In this document: in pieces, positions 13,105 to 23,578 of the stretch
Layout: each line of letters opens with the position of its first letter
Position numbering within the stretch: position 1 is the stretch's first letter
NCBI GenBank assembly: GCA_001792895.1
Contig: MARA01000018.1
Span: forward strand, 682,001 to 746,000
Length of the DNA: 64,000 bases
Reading direction: 5' to 3'
Source of the DNA: Lentinus brumalis
Lineage: Eukaryota > Basidiomycota > Agaricomycetes > Polyporales > Polyporaceae
The notes under the pieces: generated by a model
What the model was told of the DNA's origin: nothing
The model's input: only the letters and a program-made list of their open reading frames with translations
The model's database searches: none
Position numbers and translations under genes: made by a program

Positions 13105-15085
13105 CTAATCGCACGCCAGGGTTACGTCGCTCTGCATTGTATCCGTGAGCAGGGGAGCAGTACATCGAATTGAAGGGTGCTCACCGCTCTCACAAGTGTC
13201 AGCATGTGGCAGGTGATGTACCCCTTAGCGAAGCCAGCGCCAGCGTACGCGAAGAGGTATTCCCACTTGCGAATGAATGACCCGTACGTTGCGTCGTCGC
13301 TGAGGGCGGGGTATTGTTGGACCATGACCTCTCTCTGAAGGTTCGACTTGAGTCGGCGATCCCATGTGCGCAACGTGCGCGGATAGTCTGTGAAACAGGC
13401 GTCATTAAAGGATTCATAGTGGCTGTCAAGCAAGCTCTAGCACGTACGCGGTGCATGGTTCTCGACTCCCTCGAGGGTGAATCGGCCTTTCGACGCGGCG
13501 TATGCCGCATCAATAAGGACCGTTGCACTGGGAAGACACGAGTTCGGCCACATATAGCGGCGCATGAAGTCATCCGCTCTATTTTGAGCAGAAAGTCAGC
13601 GTCAACTTACACCACCCATTCGATGCGAATGAACTCACTGGTAGCCACTGTAGCGGCCCTCAGGGAACGTCGAGCAGGTGACGACAATGGTTGCTCCCGT
13701 GGGCTTGAGCGCGAAGTCGACGACTTCGAAGTACTTCTTGTAATACTACAGGACGATCGCGTCAGGGGGCGGCACGCACGTGTGGAGAAGCGACGTCGGC
13801 ACTGACCTTGCTGCCGACATGCTCGAGCATCTCGATACTGACAAACGCGTCGAACGCGTTCTCCCATTCAGCCGGGATATCGCGATAGTCCATGAGGTGG
13901 ACGCGAACACGTCCGACTAAGCCTCGTTCCTTGATCCGCTCCTCCGCCAGTGCCTTCTGCTCGATGGAGAGCGTGAGCGTGTCCACCTCGCAACCGTAAG
14001 ACGCAGCAGCCTGCGGGAGCTCCTCGTGAGAACGGTGGCGTAACTGCGGTCTGAGCACAGTATAACGCACCTCTATCGCGAGCCCTCCCCATCCGGTGCC
14101 GAACTCAAGGATGCGGTCGCCAGGTTTTACACGAAGGGTCTTCAGCACGTGATGGATCTTTCGCTGTTGGGCGGCTTCCAAGTCGCCGTCTGTTGGGCCC
14201 TTGATCATGTCACCGCGGACACCACCTTCTTCGTCTGACCATAGTGCGCATGAGTACATCATCTCCTTGCTCAAGAACGCCTGGACAAGCACGGGTCAGT
14301 AAAGATATGGCCGAGCCGAACAAGGGCGATGCGTACCTTGAAAAGCTCGTTCGACTGGTCGTAGCTGGCGATTACGTTAAGACGTGCTCGAGAACGCGTC
14401 TGGCCGAAGAAGGCGTTCCGGAGCCCGGAGACGGCAGCTGCGACGCGACCGTAGAGGGAGGAAATAGCAGACATCGTTGATTGGTTGTCCAACCACAGCT
14501 GAAGAAGACATGAGAAGATGCGCAGAAGCCGCGTGGTTCTCCTACTCACGACCATGATCTCCCTTAGATTTTCGACCTCGACCTCGCCGATCATGTACGC
14601 TTCGCTGACTGAATAGTGTGGCAATTAGCTCGTGCAGCTCCATAGAAGGGAGGGACACCCACATCCAAGATCTCCTGCGCTGCAATCCCCCTATCAGCAT
14701 ACGTCAAGCACGGAGACAAGGTCCCGCTCACCTAAATACACGTGTCCAAAACTTCCCGCTGAGCACCTTGAGACGAATGACATTGTCGCTCTTCGGTGAC
14801 CCGAAGCGAAAGGTCTCGTCGTAATCCTCTATCTCGAGTCGACCGACAGAGATGGCCGACCTCAACATCGACATGATCGAGGAGCGCGCTGCCGACAGAC
14901 ATGTTGAGTGAGTGTGACGGCAAGGGGGCGTCATGTTATAGCATACCGAACATAACCAAGAAGGAGTAGGGTGCGGACTGGCTGAGATGCAAGGTCGGAG
15001 AATCACTGGAGCTCGACGCACACGACAAGGTGCTACCTTCGGAAGGGGAGGAAGAGGTGGAAGATGTGGATCGATGAGAAGGCAT
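13105..15085 (-). CDS. cyclopropane-fatty-acyl-phospholipid synthase, 11 exons
   Basis: SAM-dependent methyltransferase that adds a methylene bridge across double bonds of phospholipid acyl chains, or a close relative of such enzymes. Exons: 15085-14947, 14888-14732, 14679-14663, 14608-14550, 14498-14337, 14280-14071, 14010-13807, 13745-13639, 13578-13448, 13387-13185 and 13131-13105. They total 1416 nt (471 aa), an exact multiple of three. The N-terminal CFA region reads GRLEIED, FWTRVF and GDLGFSEAYMIGEVEV. The SAM-binding motif I, LEFGTGWGG, falls near residues 236-244, followed by LSIEQKALAEERI and SIEMLEHVG. The C-terminal part has TFPEGRYSGYQADDF and GYITCHMLT. Exon 3 is only 17 nt and supplies GDLG. 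The last 27-nt exon is my preferred ending; reading through instead stops at 13122. The serine-rich first 45 residues are typical of a variable fungal N-terminus. Confidence 0.93.
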
Positions 15086-18000
15086 CGTGGAGATAGAGTG
15101 AGGGTGGTAGTGGAGAAGGCCCGGAGGAGGAGGTACGGCACTGAGGGAGATGTCTGCAGCCGCGGGGATTTTATACGGCGGGAGTCCCCAGACGACAGTG
15201 TCGGATAACGCCCGATGGGATTGTTGCGCATTTCGCAGATGCGAGGCGAGTTTTCGGGGACCGGCAAGAATCAGAGGGGCACCTCGTGCATGCCACCAGC
15301 TGCGTAAGTAACACTCAAGGAAGCGACTGAACGTCTCCACAGATCCCAGTGGCCGGATCCATCAGAGATCGAGCAGGAAGCTTGCAATCTCATGAGAGGA
15401 CTGCGAACTTTCGCAGTGTACCTGTCGGCGAACATGTCAAGATCTCCAGCGGCCATGGCGAGATTCGAATTCTCCCAGGAGCAACGCATGACGAGTTGGA
15501 AGCCCATAACAGGCTCGGGACCTATGCTAGACATCGATTAAATCGCGGAGAAGCGGCCAGCAAAAAGGAAGAGAATCTCACCGCTACCGAACGGGAGGCT
15601 CTGTGTAGAATCCCGGATCGCTGGGCGACTCGGCCGCTGCTGAAGGAGTAATCGGCCTCCCAATAGCGGCTGTACGGCCGTGAGAGGCGAGGAGAGGTCC
15701 CCGGAGGCCAAGTATGCAGGGATCGTCCCTCCTGAGTGGCCCGGAGCTTCCAGCGAGCTTTCCGAGCACCTGCTTGATGGACAGCACGCATTTGGCGATA
15801 CCAGGCCCCAGACGCAGTAGCAGCACTCCGGCACCACCCCGCTCAGTGCTTGCCACGGGTGAGGGCAGCGAGGGGCAGCGTGGGACGGGGAAGTGCCTAC
15901 GCTCTATCAACGAAGATTGTTCAGTTACGAAAATACCTCCGCGTCCGGAAGTGCCGGTTTTCTCGACCAGGCTAGCCATCGCCTAGCATAACGAAGCATA
16001 GGCACAGGCAACGTATATCCGAAGGTGTATGTCGGATAAGCGGCATGCCGACGGGGTCAACATGGTAGTGGTTCACTAACAATCCTGGCCCGCCGGCGCC
16101 TTCGCGGCGTTCAACAAGTGTGACGCAGTCACGGTCACACGGCCACAGGTTGAGTGGCGCTCCCCGTTGCATTCACGGCTTCGTCCAATTCGCCCATGAA
16201 ACTCCAACTCACAAGTACTCAACTGCTGCCGGCCCTGCTGCGTTTGAGATTTGATGTTGTATATGCGTAGCAAATGCCGGACGCATCCCGTACTCCGGCT
16301 AGTATCCAGGAGATGAATACTTTACTTGCCGACGCTAAGTACGCGGGTTCTTCGGAAACTCCGCTGGGAAAGCAACGATTCCTTGACGATTCCAGCTACT
16401 TCAATGGTCAAGTCGCGAGCTCTGCAGTTAGCTACAAATGCACGTTTAGTGAAGTTTGGAGGATGAAGCTCCTTGCGGTAGGCTCGTTAGTCACACTACT
16501 TGCCCTTCGAATTGGCTCACAATCGGAGCTCATAGGTCACCCCTTCGAAAGACACACGTCGTTCCGGCGAGGATGACTCAAGCATATACGCTTGTAGTCG
16601 CTCGATCGTTCAGTCTAAGCTGGCCCTCTAGACGCGTCGGGCCGCTAGCATGAGCGAACATGCGCGACCACGAATGGCACTCCCTTTGTCAAAATGAACC
16701 CATTGCCCTGACTCGCCGCCGACGCCAACAGCGTGCTTTGAATGAAGAGCCGAAGCTCACAACCGTCGTTTGCGTCGTCCTCCCCGGCGGCATCGATTGA
16801 TGATCCATGTCGCTTTTGTCAAACCTTTCCCCCCATTCCCATGGTGTGTCTTCTGGCTGTATCGTTCCTAGCCGTGGTATACTTCCTAAGTTTACGCGAT
16901 ATCTTCTCATAACGCCGCATTTGAACACAGCTGCATATGACCGATTCAGGGCCCGACATCAGTGTGGGCGCACACATCCTGCGACTGCGCCAGCCAAGCC
17001 GCTCGCATCACGCGTGAGCAACGCCTGGAACGGTTATCTCATGTACGTGCCTCTCCCGCAGCCTGCGTTATGAACAAACTCTTTCTTTGGCTGGTGCGAC
17101 GGAGTCGGACGTTCCGCATCCCTCTGAGAAGGGATGCACAGATAGGCAGGCAGATGCGGCGCGCACCCGGGATTGCGGCATAGATCTTCGCGTCCGCTCC
17201 ACGTCTTGATCCAGAAGACAGTGGATCAGGCCAGCTTGGAACCGTGGATCGTTCTTTTTCGTTCAAGTGCTCACCACGCTTCGCCGCTTCGTTTGGACGG
17301 CTGGGGTTCACCCGTTTTCGCTGCACGGACGACATCGTGCAAGTTCGCGTATTATCTCAGAAGGCTGCATCTCTCATCTGACCCCATGTACTTCCAGAAA
17401 CGCACACTCCCCTGAATTAGTCGGACTTCTATCTCTCTGTCGTGAGCTGTGATCACAGTTACTTACAGGGAGCGGGACAGACTGCGCACTGTGCATCAGT
17501 GTGCATCATGGCGAAATCTTCACTCTATCTCCAGCTCTATGTGCCCGATGACGGCCGGACTCAAGCACTTTGTTTCACCGAATGCTCACAAACTCCATAG
17601 TATGAGTGATTGTTCCGGGACCGGTATCGCTCTTTGGCGAGAGCTTTTTCTCGTATCAGAACACAGCGAACATGCCATGGGTGACTTGTCGCACCTCAAG
17701 TGCGCAGGGCTCGTCTGCTTCTACCTTCTCTCATCGCGTATAACGGGCGACTTGCAAGGCGCGGTAGAAGCCAGTCGCAGAACGCGTGGAATGCTTCCAG
17801 CGCATACGGGCGTACCGGGAGTCGGAACCCATACGACCCATCTTACCGCATCCAGGCAGCTTCGACAAGTGATGCGCTTCCTAGTCGCCACCTGCTGCAA
17901 GGGCAGACCAAGCCGCATGTCTTGGGCGCAGGGAACCTGTTCAATATCGGGTCACCCGGTCTCAAGCTATCCAGTCTGAGTATCTTGAATGTCAGTCCTG

Positions 18001-19958
18001 CGGACGTCGCCAATCTCCGAGATTGCTGACGTCAAATGGTCGAAGCATATCAAAAGTGACCGTGTGGACGAGCTTCCCAGGATTGCTGTGCAGAGGAGTA
18101 TGTAGAACGGTCCGAGGTCTAGAACGGGTGTGTCTCCTGGCAGCTGCGCGGGATGAGCGAAGAAATACTCTGAGAACATATTTCTTTGGCAGGCTGGCCG
18201 TCCAGGTCCATGTGCATTGGAAGCATTCAGGAGTCTCCATGAGTGTGCGGAACATTCTTCCCCGACAGACGAAGAATTAACGTCAAGCACAGGATTGTAT
18301 GACCTTTACCAATTGTAGACGACACTCTACAGGTGAGCTATTAACAGTCGATGTACGGAACTGCGGAACCATGTTTTAAATGATGTGGATAGCCATACAA
18401 CCCTCGTCATGAGCGATATATTGCGCACACATGCGGGATGACGGCACAGCGACGTGCACATTGCCCAGCGTATCAACCCAGCGTGCTCAAGCCGCGAGGA
18501 ACTCGTGACGGCATGACCTGGTCCCGACTCCCTGCGTCATCCACCCGTTGCACTCAGCACAGTCGATCAAGGGTCCTCAATATACAGACAAACTTGCAGG
18601 CTTCGTCAGGAGGCGGCAGCCCTCGTGAGCCCGGTCTCCACAGATTCATAGGACGTACGGCAGGACAATATATCGGGCGTCTGAGCAGAGTGCCTCCAGG
18701 GCCGTTTCAGCTTGCGGGGTGCGGTGAATGGGTGGGAAGCAGGGGTTCGGGGACGTCTAGCGTCTCGAATCCCGATTACCGTTGCGCCGCGCGGGGCGGG
18801 CCGCTAGGCTCCTGTGGGCGAGCCGTAATGAGCTTGCGTAATTCCCTCTCGGACAACGCGGGGCGTTCCGAGTCGTAGCCGAGAGATGTTGAGCGGTGGA
18901 GAGCATAGAGCGGGGAGCGCGGCGTACGCGGCGTGTGATGGCAAGAATGAGACTAATGAACGAGGCGACGAGATGCATTCAGACAACCGAGTACCGGTTA
19001 GCATGCTTGATATTGATCGCGTTGGCAGCAAGAGAGGTGAGCATCGACAGGGTACGTATTTGGAGAATTCGGCGTTCAGGCTGTCCCCCGGCACACTCGC
19101 TCTCCCACCGAGCCGCCGACGCCGTACTTGATGATGTTGCTTCGACATTCAGCTTCGCGGCACATCTTGACCCCAGCGTTACGGCTACTTCGGGAGTCTG
19201 ACCAGCTCATCGTCAAGCCTGCCTGTGACCCTGAGTCTTGGCTGCACGTAAGCCATACTATTGGACCACTTACGAATTAACCAAGTTCGAGGGGTGCGGG
19301 TCCCAGGGACCTTATCGGTTGACACTGCATGTCCGAGGATCACCAAGGCATGCACACCGGCTATGTCCTTGATCTCGGCCGTTCTAGTTTTCAGAGGGCA
19401 AAGGGACGGACGGGGAAGGGAGCGGGGTGCATAAGCTGCTCGGGGGCGTGGACGTTGGTCGCGTCGCCGGTAGTTTACCACGTAAGTACTATAGGTCGCT
19501 ACACATAATTGGGTCACCCTGTATACAATACATATTAGCGTATGGCTTCTGGTACCATCGTGACGATAGTTAGCAGAACCCGACCTTCTAGGCCCAAGCC
19601 TGTCCTGACGTCGAGGCCATTTGCGAATAGGCTGCTCTACTCCCTGATGGACTCGGTGAGCACTTGTGTCCAGGACTGGCTCACCAAGTAGGAAGACATT
19701 TCTGGCAAGATACGGGAGGAAGGTACGGGTCTGCAGGCGCTTGATGTCCGTCAGAATACGACGCTCCTTTCCAACGGCCCGCTCACTTGGTCGACAGACC
19801 AGAATAATACCTGAGGGCCTTCTTCCGGTGATCAACTTCAGCACAACATGGCAAACAGTACATTCATTCATCACGGGGGGCTACCGGGAGCCTATGCAGT
19901 ACTGTGGAGGTCAGACTCGAGGACGTCTCTGTGTGTAGTAGTCCCACGTACTCGATGA
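15086..19958. other. gene-poor stretch, 4.9 kb
   Basis: Apart from the CFA promoter at its left edge, no frame carries a recognisable domain. The longest open frame is a 229-codon one on the minus strand (19185-19874) of basic, low-plausibility composition. A 100-codon frame at 16274-16576 (+) has a hydrophobic segment (LLAVGSLVTLLAL) but no known relative. No transposon hallmarks were found. Confidence 0.4.
15169..15175 (-). promoter_or_regulatory. TATA box of the CFA synthase gene
   Basis: TATAAAA on the minus strand, starting about 90 nt upstream of the start codon at 15085, in a GC-rich surrounding. Position and match to consensus make a core-promoter role likely. Confidence 0.55.
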
Positions 19959-20799
19959 CTAAGGGAAGAAGTCGAAGCCCTTGCGGCCCTCACGAGATAT
20001 CTCCTCCTGACGGTAGTCATCAGCGAAGCTCTTGAGCCATTCGGGGCTCAATGGCTTCCGCCAAGGCCCGTGTCCGTTAGTCGCAAGCTCGAGGTTGACG
20101 ATGTCCAGCAGGTAGGAATGGAAGTTGTAAATGATCTCGATGGCTTCCTTGGTCAATGGCTTTCGATCTTGGCGAACCACGTAACACTGCAGCGGGGAAG
20201 TTTACGTCGCCGGGGCATCACTTGAATCCCGTCCGCTCACTCACCGTCCCTGGTTGCTTCATCTGCCAGCTATCGGCGGAGACGGCTTCCAGGTCAGTCC
20301 AAGCAATCGATTGGTCACAACAATATATACGCACTGCATGGGGGCGAAGCCGTCGTGTGGCTCTATGCGGAGGTATACGGCAGGTTGATTGTCCTCTTGA
20401 GCGGGAAGTCCGCCGTGGATGGAGTCGCTGTATATCAGCAGCGGGTACCCGCACTTCGCGGTCACGGGACAAAGCTCGCCCTTCGTAAAGATCGGATGAG
20501 AAGCGTTGAGGAGGACGTGTTGGAACTGGCTGAACCACGGCTGGTGTCGGTTGTCGAGTATCTTGATGCCCCAGACCTCGTTCGGACCTACAGGACGGCA
20601 CATCGGCTTATGGATCTTCCAGTGTGCCTTTTGGCACTCTGAGGACTGCAGGGTTGATGATTTCACCTCATAGGGACTAGGACGCGAGTGATCGTACTCT
20701 ACTTACGCAGTAGGCACCAGTGGCTCCATGACATCCTGAACAGTTCCTCAGTCCGTCATCGGGGACCTTGCCGCACTTGGAGCAACGACTCGAGGGCAT
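19959..20799 (-). CDS. MYND zinc-finger protein, 4 exons
   Basis: Exons 20799-20707, 20645-20335, 20269-20245 and 20186-19959 total 657 nt (218 aa). A complete MYND zinc finger lies at about residues 6-46: CSKCGK, then CSGCHG, then YCSSECQ split by the first intron, then HWKIHKPMC. MYND domains bind proline-rich partner peptides. There is no SET domain, so this is not a SMYD methyltransferase. The remainder contains a proline/tryptophan patch (HQPWFSQF) and a charged C-terminus ending in FDFFP. Exon 3 is just 25 nt; reading through its flanking introns would break the frame, while splicing restores it. Small MYND-only proteins of this kind are abundant in agaricomycetes and mostly uncharacterised. 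Confidence 0.88.
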
Positions 20800-21300
20800 C
20801 GGATGTGCGATGAGGGAGCTGTATCATCAATCAGCATCCAAACGAAGTCTCAACGAGTCTCGGAGTCCACCTACTTACTGTGAATGAGAGACGGTGTGAG
20901 TTCTTTAGACGAGAGTCGCCATCTTACTAGAATGGGCGTCTATTATCAGAATTGGCGCGAACCTCTGAAGATAAGGAAGCGTACGTTTGCAGTAACCAGC
21001 TGTTCGTCAGCGAACAAGCGTGCCGCTGCAACATGGTAAGTACTGTAGGTAGTACTTGAGTAGCACTTGCTGGTGAAGTACTTAGTGATCGACGGAAAAC
21101 TTGTATGTGGAACTGGAAGCGTGGACTTTTATATGTATCGCAGCACAGCCCGTCCTAGCGTCTTCTCAATCTCAGCTCTATACCTCCACCATCCCTCGAG
21201 ATCCCTCCTTACTACTCACCGTCAGGCTGACGGAGAGATACGACCTTTCAACTTGACAGATTGACTGACAGATCAACTGACCAATTTCCTGTCAACGACC
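20800..21300. other. divergent promoter region (MYND / DnaJ)
   Basis: About 500 nt between two divergent start codons. A TTTATAT element near 21128 lies about 170 nt before the DnaJ start. No open frame of note. Confidence 0.4.
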
Positions 21301-22986
21301 ATGAGCGCAACGATCCAGTCACGACCACTTGTCCCGCACATACCAACAAGCTGTTCGCAATGTTCTGTCGCTCTAGAATTCCCTGTACCATCGCCAGCAC
21401 CTCGCCCAGGAACCTTGCTCAATGTCCGATGCTACAGCTGCCAGTCCATCATCACGCATGCGTTCTATCCTGGGCAGATACCCAGCCAATATACGGAGAG
21501 GGTCGGCTCGACAGTAGGGGCGGGGAGCGGGAGCGGCGCGTCATCATCACAAGCACCGCGGAAAGGCAGGAAGATTGGGACGCAGGAGAAGCCGTTGGAG
21601 ACCGGGTACTACGACCTGCTCGGAGTGCCCATAGATGCGACCACAGATGACATCAAGAAGGCATATCGTACGTCTCTCTATCAAATCCCTTCCTGCCAGC
21701 TTCCTATGGCATATCCGTTCATGACGGCTCCTAAGCATCGTGTTCGCTCCAGGCCGACTTGCGATCAAGCACCATCCAGACAAGAACCCCGATGACCCCC
21801 GTGCGGAGGAGCGTTTCAAGGAGATAGCGATTGCATACCAAACGCTGTCGGATCCTGACCTGCGCCGCAAGTACAACGAATTTGGGCCGAAGGAGAGCGC
21901 ACCGGAAGGCGGCTTCGTGGACCCCGAGGAAATCTTCGGCACCATCTTTGGCGGCGAGCGATTTGTGCCCATCATTGGCAACATCAGCCTTGCGAGGGAC
22001 ATGAAGGCGGCGCTACAGGAGGAGAGCGAGGAAGCAGAGGAGGTGCAGCGCGATGCGAAGGGCCGGGAGATCCTGAGTCCGGAGGAGAAGGCGAAGAGGG
22101 ATGAGAAGGCTCGCAAGCAGGCGGCTGAGGTGAGTGTCTTTCCTCGTGTGCGCTGTGTGGCGTGGGTCTGAAATCTGCCTCTCAGAAAGCGGCTGTTCGA
22201 GCAGAGCGGATATCTAAGCTGGTGGAGAATCTGGACCGCAAGCTCTCGATATTCACCGAGTCCGCGACGGGCCCCACCGACCCTCAAGTCACGGAGAGCT
22301 TCCGGACCATCTGCAAGATGGAGGCGGAGGAATTGAAGAAGGAGTCGTATGGCGTCGACTTGCTCCAGGCAATCGGGTTTGTCTACTCGCAGAAGGCGAA
22401 GCAATATCTGGCTGCGAACCAATCGTTCCTTGGCATGGGCGGCTGGCTTCACAACGTGCAGGGCAAGTACCATGTGTTCAGCGAAACGTACGTGATATCG
22501 GCTTCTGGCCTCGGACCATTCGCTGAAGCATGATGTGTAGCGTCTCGACACTTCGCGCTGCGATGGAGCTGAAGAACGTGTTCGAGCAAATTCAGGCCGC
22601 TGAGAAAGCAGGTAACCTCTCTCCGGAGGAGAAGCGACGACTTGAGGAGCAGGCGGCCGAGAAGGGTTTGCAGGCACTCTTCAAGGTGCGTTCCTTCCTG
22701 TCCCTCTACGTAAGTGAGACTCACAGCTCCCCGTGTGCAGGGCACAAAACTGGAGATCGAGTCTGTGCTGCGCGAGACATGCGATCGGATTCTCGAGGAC
22801 CCAAGCATCCCACGTCAGCGAGCGCAGCTGCGCGCCGTTGCTCTGCAGATTCTCGGCGAGGCGTACATGAGCGTCCGCAAGGACGAGGAGGAGGCGCAGG
22901 AGGAGAGCGAGTATGTGCGTGTGGAGACGAACAATAGCCGGAAGAGGGACTCGTTCCGCCCGCCGCCTATGTCCCCGAAGGCGTGA
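21301..22986 (+). CDS. DnaJ (Hsp40) co-chaperone with DnaJ-X domain, 5 exons
   Basis: Hsp70 co-chaperone of the fungal Caj1/Djp1-like group. Exons 21301-21667, 21753-22129, 22186-22487, 22541-22685 and 22741-22986 give 1437 nt (478 aa). The N-terminus carries two CxxC pairs (CSQC, CYSC), suggesting a small metal-binding knuckle, then a Ser/Gly linker. The J domain runs from about residue 100 to 165: GYYDLLGVPIDATTDDIKK, then HHPDKN with the essential HPD split from the first half by an intron. A glutamate-rich coiled region and a DnaJ-X domain (residues about 215-400, for example FLGMGGWLHNVQGKYH) follow, with a charged tail. The zinc-like CxxC N-terminus ahead of the J domain is less usual than a J domain at residue 1. 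Assignment is firm; the membrane or client partner cannot be told. Confidence 0.93.
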
Positions 22987-23578
22987 GCCTTCATCCGTAC
23001 TTCGTTTCGTGTGCGTGGTGGACAGTGTACAGTACCGTCATCTGTTAGATATGTAGCTATATACATACCGTCCGTGTTCAACCCACCAGCCATACGGAGT
23101 GGGAAGAGCTTTGGAACCTTCTGACGGCGGGGACGCACTCCAGCAGATTAAAGATTCAAGGTGATTGTTCGTCGCGTTCTGAAGATTGCCCTAGACTCTC
23201 ATCTGCTGCCCAGACGATGGAATTGTAACATTGAGTGCGTACGGGAACAGCTGACCATCCCTAGCCTCCAGGACTCCGGGCCCATACTGCTGAGGCCTGA
23301 GGCCGAGGAATGACTGATGAGACTTTCAGTGTCTGGATGTATGATCGGGGCCGTGAATAGTTATGAGCACTGTGCATCGGGACATCCGCGGGCGGCGGCA
23401 CGCGTGTCTGTGCAACGCGTCGGTGGCGCGTCGCGTCCCGTTGAGACTCCGACTCAAACCGCGTCAGTCACGTGGGTAAAGGGGATCCTAGGACAATGGG
23501 CATTCTTTAGCAGGCGGCATCCTTGCTTTCCTACCCCCACCGCCCATTTGTTCACATCCCGCGTACATCTCTATCTTC
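22987..23578. other. intergenic, no gene seen
   Basis: 3' region of the DnaJ gene and 5' region of the DUF262 gene. Short frames only. Confidence 0.5.

Noticed and set aside
15450..15475. GAGATTCGAATTCTC palindrome resembling a tRNA T arm
   Set aside because: No acceptor, D or anticodon arm can be drawn around it.
15584..15979. 131-codon open frame on the minus strand
   Set aside because: No recognisable motif; overlaps equally long frames on both strands.
19185..19874. 229-codon open frame on the minus strand
   Set aside because: Arg-rich mixed composition, no domain, no exon partners and no sign of selection; likely chance in GC-rich DNA.
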